From contig CAWUHX010000034.1 in the NCBI GenBank assembly GCA_963922205.1, positions 1 through 64,000 on the forward strand: DNA of 64,000 nucleotides, in the 5' to 3' direction. Shown here one piece after another: positions 57,821 through 64,000 of the stretch. The notes under the pieces were generated by a model, which searched no databases, was not told the DNA's origin, and saw only the letters and a list, made by a program, of their open reading frames with translations. How positions within the stretch are numbered: position 1 is the first letter of the stretch; the number at the start of each line of letters is the position of its first letter. Made by a program: the position numbers and the translations under genes. Origin of the DNA: Romanomermis culicivorax. Taxonomy: Eukaryota > Nematoda > Enoplea > Mermithida > Mermithidae.

Positions 57821-60635
57821 ACATTTACTTAACTTAATATCCTAAAAAGATGCTGAAGTGTGATGGATATTCCTGTTCCAGGATTTTGATGAGAAAACTA
57901 CTTACTAGGTCTGCTCTGTTTGAGAAGAAAATGAAATCCACCCAAAATTGACAATCATAATTTTTCAGATTTGATGACATAGTATGTTTCTCCAAATGCT
58001 TCTGAACTGAAAATCTAGAAAGAAAGTACCATACATATTCATCTAGAAGTCTTCAGTAGCTGAAATGCTCAGTGACTACAATATACACAAAAAGGAAAGA
58101 AATGATAATATTCTTCCCTAATGTTCATGAGGATGGCAATGGATGGTATTTTTGTGAAAGAGACTCAAATCATACTCACCCATGAACTACCAACATCATG
58201 TTGATTACTTGCCATGCCTGGAAAAAGTGGGGGAATAAATGAGTGAAAATAGAGTAATGTGCAACAGCTGACAAACAATCAATTAGTGCAGCACCAGTTA
58301 TCCCCTGTTTTTGGGTAACATAAAAATGACATGTAAATGCCACAAAACATCACAGCATGAATTATGATGGAACAATGATGTGAATGATAAGATATATTTA
58401 CATAACTGATTCCAAAAGAAAAGCAGACTTAGCAGTGCCAAATTGGCAGCCAAAAATTTTTGTGAACAGCTTGAACAAATTTTGTGAAAAAAGATACTGT
58501 ATATATTATAATTGCTTGGAATGACAAATTCATAACCTATATATAAATTAATCAAAATAATATCAGCAAGCAGTGATTTGGTAAGTTTTTGAAATTCTAG
58601 CACCATCAAAAGACATTTTTACTCTCAACTATGTAAAAAAAATTTTCAGCAGATAAAATATCAGATTTAGGACAATGATGAATCTATGACATTTTTCATC
58701 ATTAGGTGATTGAAATCTTTGTAACAGAACTGGGTATTGGAGAGACTCCTGAATTCTATCTCAATAGATTTGAATCAGCATAAAGGACCAATGATCAATG
58801 GATAATAGAGAAATCTGAAAACCTTTAAGGTTTAGTTTACATTTAAGAGGAAACATATCAAATCTCATGTACATTACCACAAATTTATTCTGAAGACCAC
58901 ACAATGCACATTTCTGCTTCAGAAGTTTGTCATATGAATGCCATGAATTCTAATAGAATGAAAGATGATTTACATTGGGAAAGGTATTTTGTACTCTGCA
59001 GTGATAATGATCATGGTGATCAATGTGAATCTTTTTCCACTCTAGAATCAGAAAAGAAAAAGGTTTCAGATGGCAAGCTTTTTAATGTATAAAATTTGAA
59101 CAGGTTTCATTAAGCTGTCAAACACAAATATGATAATTCTCCTGTCTGGGACCTCATGATCTTGCTGTGTGTGACAGAAAGTATGGGCAACAGACAACTG
59201 CACTTTTCCTCCAGCCTATTCTCAACATCACAGGATCAACACTAAACTCTGCAACTAAAATGAGACTGCAACACAATTTTACATGTTTTGAAGATTCTGA
59301 AAAAGATAGAATGAACAAAAAGATTTTGTTTCTTAGGAAGCAAATAATATTTTTTCTGTTTGGTCAAATTACAAAAAAAACAATAATTATTATGGCTCTG
59401 ATTTGAAATTCAGGTGATACCTCAGATAAATAATTTTTTAATTATGTCCTCTGACCTATCATCCTCTATCATTATTCATTCTATCTTCAAAGTTCTTTGT
59501 AGTTGAAGTAAGTTGACTTTTCATTACTTAAACAAATATGTCAAATGGTTTGTAGGATTTTATTTTTGGTGTAAAAATTGTTGAATGAAAAAATTTTGCA
59601 TAGTATAAGAAAGTATTTTGTGGCGTTTTTTTGTTTTGTTTTCAGGCCAGTATGCTACGCTGTTGCCAGGTGCAGTAGAATTCTACTGTTTTCAGTAGAA
59701 TTTTTACTCAACAGTGGCAGTGGCAGTAGAATGCCATTCACAGTAGAATTTGTTGTATTGCAGTAGTAGTCAGTAGAATGTCAATTTTCCAATAGAATTC
59801 AGTAGAATTATCTGTTTCTCAGTATAAGTCAGTAGAAATGAAAGTTTACTATAACTAATTTGACTCAGTTTATGTTACTGTAATGAGTGTTGATTATGAT
59901 AAGAAAGTTTAATTTAACTTTTTTTGGGTTTAATGGTTTTTTCTGTGTTTTTTTGGGTTTATTAAGGGTTTTTTGAGTTTAATGTTGGTTTCATTTTGTA
60001 TTCATTTTAAAACACTATCAAGATTTATATATTTGCAACATGATTACATAAAAGTTAATCAAATGCAATCAAAATTATACTGATATAAATGCCAAAAATC
60101 AAAGGCAATTTTTGCTTGTGACGTCATCCCCTGAGAATTTAGTTCTCAAAGGTGAAACTTTTTTGCCTAATACGATTTTCTCAAGTCAGATAAATCATTT
60201 ATACACTTTATAATTCAAGTTTACGGAAAAATTTTGAAAAATTCAAAAAACTGATTTTAATGAACGCCCAAAAACCTAAAATTTGCTGGTTTTTAAATTC
60301 AGAAAACCCAAACAAACTAAAAAATCCAAAACCCAGAAAAGGCACTTTGCCAACCATGGTTCTACCATTCATAACACATGAAAATTGCAGTTTTTGAGGC
60401 GACAATAGGAAACTATCATTAAATGGGCAGGATTTTACTTTATGTAAATACCCTTCTTTTCAATTGATATGCAAATTTATACAAATTCAAGGTTGTAGGA
60501 CCCTTTAACAAGAAGAATTAAACCCCAGAAAGGGTTTCAAATCTTGGTGTTTGGGGTGACTAACAATGTGATTCTCCACTGCACCACATATGGTGGAAAA
60601 AGTTATTGGGTAAAAACACCCTGCTGTAATGGAAG
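57821..60635. repeat. No gene; local CAGTAGAAT repeats
   Basis: From 59641 to 59840 the decamer CAGTAGAATT and variants recur about ten times at irregular spacing. From 59920 to 59990 the plus strand has repeated TTTTTTGGGTTTA, loosely complementary to AAACCCAAA-rich sequence at 60295-60335. No protein was recognised. Confidence 0.5.
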
Positions 60636-60671
60636 AAAATTTGAATAATTGTAAACAATTATTCAAATTTT
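60636..60671. repeat. Near-perfect 17-bp palindrome with AA spacer
   Basis: AAAATTTGAATAATTGT is followed by AA and then its exact complement ACAATTATTCAAATTTT. Such a hairpin is much longer than expected by chance, even in A+T-rich DNA. It lies just upstream of the hAT fragment. Confidence 0.9.
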
Positions 60672-60689
60672 TGTCAAAGATTTATTTGA

Positions 60690-61790
60690 TCTTTGCGCAT
60701 TCGTTGTTGCAAGACTCTGTATGAATCAACAAGTTGTTCCAGCTCGAAAATGGTAATGTTCTGAAGCTAATCAAAGATCTGAGGCTTTTTTATGATAAGT
60801 ATGTTGTTGCATATTGTTATATGTGTATTAAACTGCCATGCTTCTTTTAAAAAATATTTCAGACTTCTAAGAAGATTTATATCACCCGATCGTCTCGATC
60901 AACATCCGTTTTCCAATATTGAAAGTTTGGAGTTCGAAAATTATGCCTGGTGAATTTTAACTCATCAGCATAGTGTTAAAATTCACATTATCTTTTTTAT
61001 CTGTTTAGTGTGGCTCAAAGCTTACAGTTCTGTTTTGATTTTAACCTGGCTGTTGAAAATATGGAGGCTCATCTAAAAATAAATATTCAAGAGCGATGTA
61101 GAAAAAGCTTGATCGAAAAAAGCAGAACAAGTCAACTGCTTAATTAACATTTATTTATATTTGATTCTACAGTTACATATTTTTTTTCTGAATTTCAGGT
61201 GAAGGATTGTTTGCCAGACAGGCTCAACATGTCTGCAATCTTGAAATATTGAGTCCTGATGTTGTGCTCAGCCGTAAAACCGCAAACATTGATGCACTAC
61301 TAGATTGTTTTCCGAATTTGGCTCAGGACCCAAGTTCGGTGGAAGAAGAATTCCGTTCACTCATCTTTGCTCATGATACCACATCTCTCAAATCGGCAGA
61401 TGATCCTGTACAATTTTGGTTATCTATTTCAGAAGTTCATGATTCTGCCGGTGTTAGTCACTATACTAAGGTGTCTAATTTCGCGCTTCCGTTGTTCACA
61501 TTGCCTTTTTTAAATGCATCCGTTGAGCGGGTGTTTTCTATAATGAATGGTGTAAAATTGAAACTGAGGAACCACCTTGTTTGTAACTGTTGATGCCATA
61601 TTACTTGTTCCCTACAGCATAGCTTTATGGAATATATCTTTATCGAGTTTTAATGCATCAGATAATATGCTTTGTGGTTTCAATCAGTCAATGTACAGTG
61701 ATGATGCTAATAATAATAATACTAATAATAACAGTGATATTGAATATGAAGAAGCGTTCAATGTTGTTGATCAAATAAACGTTTGATATA
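60690..61790 (+). pseudogene. hAT transposase C-terminal fragment (second family)
   Basis: The main exon starts after the acceptor TTTCAG at about 61199 and runs to 61593. It ends with FALPLFTLPFLNASVERVFSIMNGVK, the hAT dimerisation motif (hydrophobic run, then Ala/Ser-x-x-Glu-Arg-x-Phe-Ser). A one-base shift near 61580 leads into 61598-61786, with VDAILLVPYSIALW and an acidic Asn-rich tail encoded by AAT repeats. Weaker exon-like pieces occur upstream (about 60670-60755 and 60863-60945). It differs in sequence from the 54.7-57.6 kb hAT gene. No inverted ends were found. Confidence 0.78.
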
Positions 61791-61962
61791 GTTTATATAA
61801 TGTTTTTGATGATTTATCAGTGTTTTTCATTTACATTCAAGCTATTTTAAGTAGTATTTTAAGTATTTTTAAGTAGTCTAAAGTAGTCTAGTATTTTAAG
61901 TAGTCTAAAGGCCCTGTCATACTTCGCTGGGTGGTACCGCATGGTGCCTATTCATCCTGACC

Positions 61963-62062
61963 CGACAATTGAGCGCCAGACAATTGAACGCCAACAATTG
62001 AGGGCCAACAACTGAGCGCCAGACAACAGAGCGCTGTGACAACTGAGCGCCGACTATTTAAT
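61963..62062. repeat. Left inverted terminal array of the MULE
   Basis: About six 14-16 bp units vary around GACAATTGAGCGCCA. The array ends in CGACTATTTAATG, which is repeated in inverted form at the inner edge of the right array. Confidence 0.9.
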
Positions 62063-62204
62063 GCATTATAATTGAGTGTCTTTTTCATTTACTGAGAGCT
62101 ACGAAATACTAGCATTTCAGTGATTATCTAGCATAATGATTATCTACCGTAATGTATATATGTTCATATGTCTAATCTTATGAAGCAAACAAATATGGTC
62201 ATTT

Positions 62205-62838
62205 TTGATTCCTATGACGAAGATTTGTAGGAACAGTAAATTTATTAACCCTTGTTTGCATGTACTCATTTCGCGGAATTTTGAAAACCGCGTCAAAAAG
62301 CGAGTATTGATGATAAAGTTATGCAGCTTGTTTCATTGGATTCACTGTGTTCGAAAGTTACTCACGCTTATTTATCCAGGTATTCTCGATTATTTCGAAG
62401 ACAATTATATCGGATGTGTGCGTCGCAATCGTCATGGCACACCTCGATTTCCAATTCCACTTTAGAATTGTCATGAGCTTCTTGCTGACGGTCTGCCTCG
62501 TACGAATAATGCAGTCGAAGGCTGGCATTGGGCATTTCAGGTAAATTTGTGATTTGTACAACAAGCTTTGTGTAAATATATTAGCAAATATTCAAAATTT
62601 TTGAGGCAACGCTCAGATTGAAGCACCCACGATATATCGTTTGATTGATGCACTTCAAAACGAACAAGGCTTGGTCGAAACAAACATGGTACAGTTGCGC
62701 CCAGGCAGACTTATTCAAAATACTCAAAAAACCAAATACAGGAATGTCAACCAACGTTTGGCAACTTTGTTGGCAGCTTACGACGTCAACAATATTGACC
62801 AATTTTTGCAAGGTTGTTCGCACAACTTCAATTTTTAA
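62205..62838 (+). pseudogene. MULE transposase, C-terminal part with one intron
   Basis: The first exon (to 62540) includes ILDYFEDNYIGCVRRNRHG and PRFPIPL, then a TAG where the family has Trp. It continues with LLADGLPRTNNAVEGWHWAF, the conserved Arg-Thr-Asn-Asn...Glu-Gly-Trp-His box of animal MULE transposases. A 76-bp intron (62541-62616, GTAAAT...CTCAG) joins in phase to PTIYRLIDALQNEQGLVET and YRNVNQRLATLLAAY, ending at TAA 62836-62838. The catalytic core (first two acidic residues) and the zinc-finger N-terminus are absent, so this copy cannot transpose itself. Confidence 0.85.
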
Positions 62839-63126
62839 AATTGTTTTGCCTTTTAATTGTTTATTGTTTAATTTTAGTGCAATATCTCAGTATATTTGTA
62901 AACTTTAGTCAAGATCTCTTGTTGATGACCAAAATGTGCCTTTGTTAAATTTAGTATATCTCTATATTCTTTATGGGTCCGATCGTGATGTCTTGTTGAT
63001 TGTTTACCTATATTGTCATGTTGATTCAAATAAATATTTTGCATTAATTGTATACTTTATGTTTGGTTGCAATTTTGCAAAATAGTTACTTCAAACTGAT
63101 TAGGTTATTTATCTGACATTAAATAG

Positions 63127-63344
63127 TCGGCACTCAGTTGTCTGGCGCTCAGTTGTCGGCGCTCAGTTGTCGGCACTCAGTTGTCGGCGCTCAGTTGTCG
63201 GCACTCAGTTGTCGGCGCTCAGTTGTCGGCGCTCAGTTTTCGGCGCTCAGTTGTCATGGCGCTCAATTGTCCGGCGCTCAGTTGTCGGCGCTCAATTGTC
63301 GGCGCTCAATTGTCTGGCGCTCAATTGTTGGGCGCTCAATTGTC
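63127..63344. repeat. Right inverted terminal array of the MULE
   Basis: About 15 tandem units of GGCGCTCAGTTGTC, in variants with CAC for CGC and A for G, form the mirror of the left array. Low-complexity open frames across it (Gly-Ala-Gln-Leu-Ser-type repeats) are artefacts of the repeat. Confidence 0.93.
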
Positions 63345-63624
63345 GGTGCACCCCTATTCATACTAACAGGCCACGCCATGCTGTACCGCTCGGTGGCTTG
63401 TCATACTTTGCCATGCGGTATGGCGAGGCACTGTATGGCGCCGCTTTTTTACCTTTTGGATTTTGCTCTTATCAAAAAATGTGTATTGGTTCAGTTGAAA
63501 CCTGATGGGGCGCAGCAAAAATTACAAAAACCTATTCATACTTCAAAGGCAGTACCGCGCAGCGCCGCTTTTTAGTATGAATAGAACATTAGGCGCCGCG
63601 CCGTGAAGTATGACAAGGCCTTAA

Positions 63625-64000
63625 TCCAAGGAGTAGCTACTGTCCAGTGTAAGCTAATCCATGGTATAGCTACTCCTTGGGTTAGGCTACTCCACAGATT
63701 TTTTTTTTTGGCATTCCAGAAAGTGGAGTAGTGACTGAGTACATAATCAGTGGATTAAACATTGGAGTAGTGGCAAAAAGACAAAAAAAATCGCCACGTT
63801 TTTCACTCTTCATTTCTGCTGTTCTTCATGGGCTCATTGATTTTATCACTTCTCTCAATAAGACTACCTTATCGACTTTCTCCCTACAGGAGCCCATTTT
63901 GTCAACTTATCTTTTCTGCTTTCGTTGTATCGCTTTTCACTAATTTACATAATTTGAGACTTGTGAAATGAGCAACAAAAAACGAGGTGATAATTTTTCA
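63625..64000. other. No gene; short inverted motif
   Basis: AATCCAAGGAGTAGCTAC (63624) and its near-complement GTAGCTACTCCTTGGGTT overlap a 60-80 bp hairpin-capable patch to about 63700. The rest is A+T-rich and runs off the window. Confidence 0.45.

Larger units (their letters stand above)
61956..63352 (+). mobile_element. MULE (Mutator-like) element with tandem-array inverted ends
   Basis: It is flanked by identical 9-bp duplications, CCTATTCAT (61947-61955 and 63353-63361). Both termini are arrays of a 14-15 bp unit: GACAATTGAGCGCC-type on the left (about 6 units, 61963-62052) and the complement GGCGCTCA(G/A)TTGTC on the right (about 15 units, 63127-63344). The right end closes with GGTGCACC. 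The inverted homology continues inside (CGACTATTTAATG). Between them is a MULE transposase C-terminal fragment. At 1.4 kb the copy is internally deleted. Confidence 0.9.
61909..63621. mobile_element. PIF/Harbinger-like MITE interrupted by a MULE
   Basis: AGGCCCTGTCATACTTC at 61909 is matched by GAAGTATGACAAGGCCT ending at 63621, an inverted repeat with one mismatch. Both sides carry TAA (61906-61908 and 63622-63624), the typical 3-bp duplication of PIF/Harbinger elements. Removing the inner element (61956-63352) and one 9-bp duplication leaves about 307 bp, rich in CCGC/GCGG palindromes and without a gene. Confidence 0.85.

Noticed and set aside
63127..63344. Regularly spaced short repeats resembling a CRISPR array, with three overlapping open frames
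   Set aside because: The units are contiguous without spacers, and mirror copies lie at the other end of the same transposon. The frames are low-complexity products of the repeat.

Overview
This is a gene-poor, A+T-rich stretch of animal nuclear DNA made almost entirely of mobile-element remains. No rRNA, CRISPR array, operon or bacterial-style gene is visible. Metazoan origin is inferred from the combination of BEL/Pao and Ty3/Gypsy retroelements with envelope-like genes, a Polinton/Maverick relic, intron-bearing hAT relics, a MULE and small TIR elements. An arthropod is plausible, but nothing here proves it. Most coding regions are broken.

Layout. 1-2.5 kb: an envelope-like glycoprotein fragment followed directly by a Ty3/Gypsy-type protease-RT fragment (+). 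4.0-6.0 kb: an unrecognised broken coding region (+). 6.0-14.5 kb: a BEL/Pao element on the minus strand with two LTRs, a deleted gag-pol fused to an envelope N-half, a phlebovirus-Gc-like envelope half, and an unrecognised third ORF. 15.6-16.2 kb: a 574-bp TIR element with a 9-bp target duplication and a tRNA-like insert. 16-25 kb: no recognised gene, but several repeats.

25.7-35.0 kb holds the most unusual content: a scrambled Polinton-like region. The C-terminal half of a protein-primed DNA polymerase B lies on the plus strand. Its N-terminal half lies on the minus strand about 5 kb away. Between and around them are a 222-codon protein resembling an uncharacterised Polinton-associated family and three copies of a TATA-binding-protein-like gene. 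Two of those copies sit in a nearly identical 1,509-bp tandem duplication.

36.4-37.4 kb: an element with 192-bp terminal inverted repeats. 37.5-40.4 kb: a multi-exon minus-strand pseudogene resembling the region upstream of helicase in Helitron/PIF1-type proteins. 41-54 kb: mostly unrecognised, with an LTR-like block and a gag-like pseudogene near 50-51 kb. 54.5-57.8 kb: an intron-bearing hAT pseudogene between degenerate inverted ends. 60.7-61.8 kb: a second hAT fragment. 61.9-63.6 kb: a clean nested insertion, with a MULE whose inverted ends are tandem-repeat arrays (9-bp target duplication) inside an about 307-bp PIF/Harbinger-like element (TAA target duplication).

There is no cooperating set of host genes. 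The window records successive insertions, deletions and duplications. The observations most worth checking are the TBP-like gene inside Polinton debris, the third ORF of the BEL/Pao element, and the array-ended MULE.
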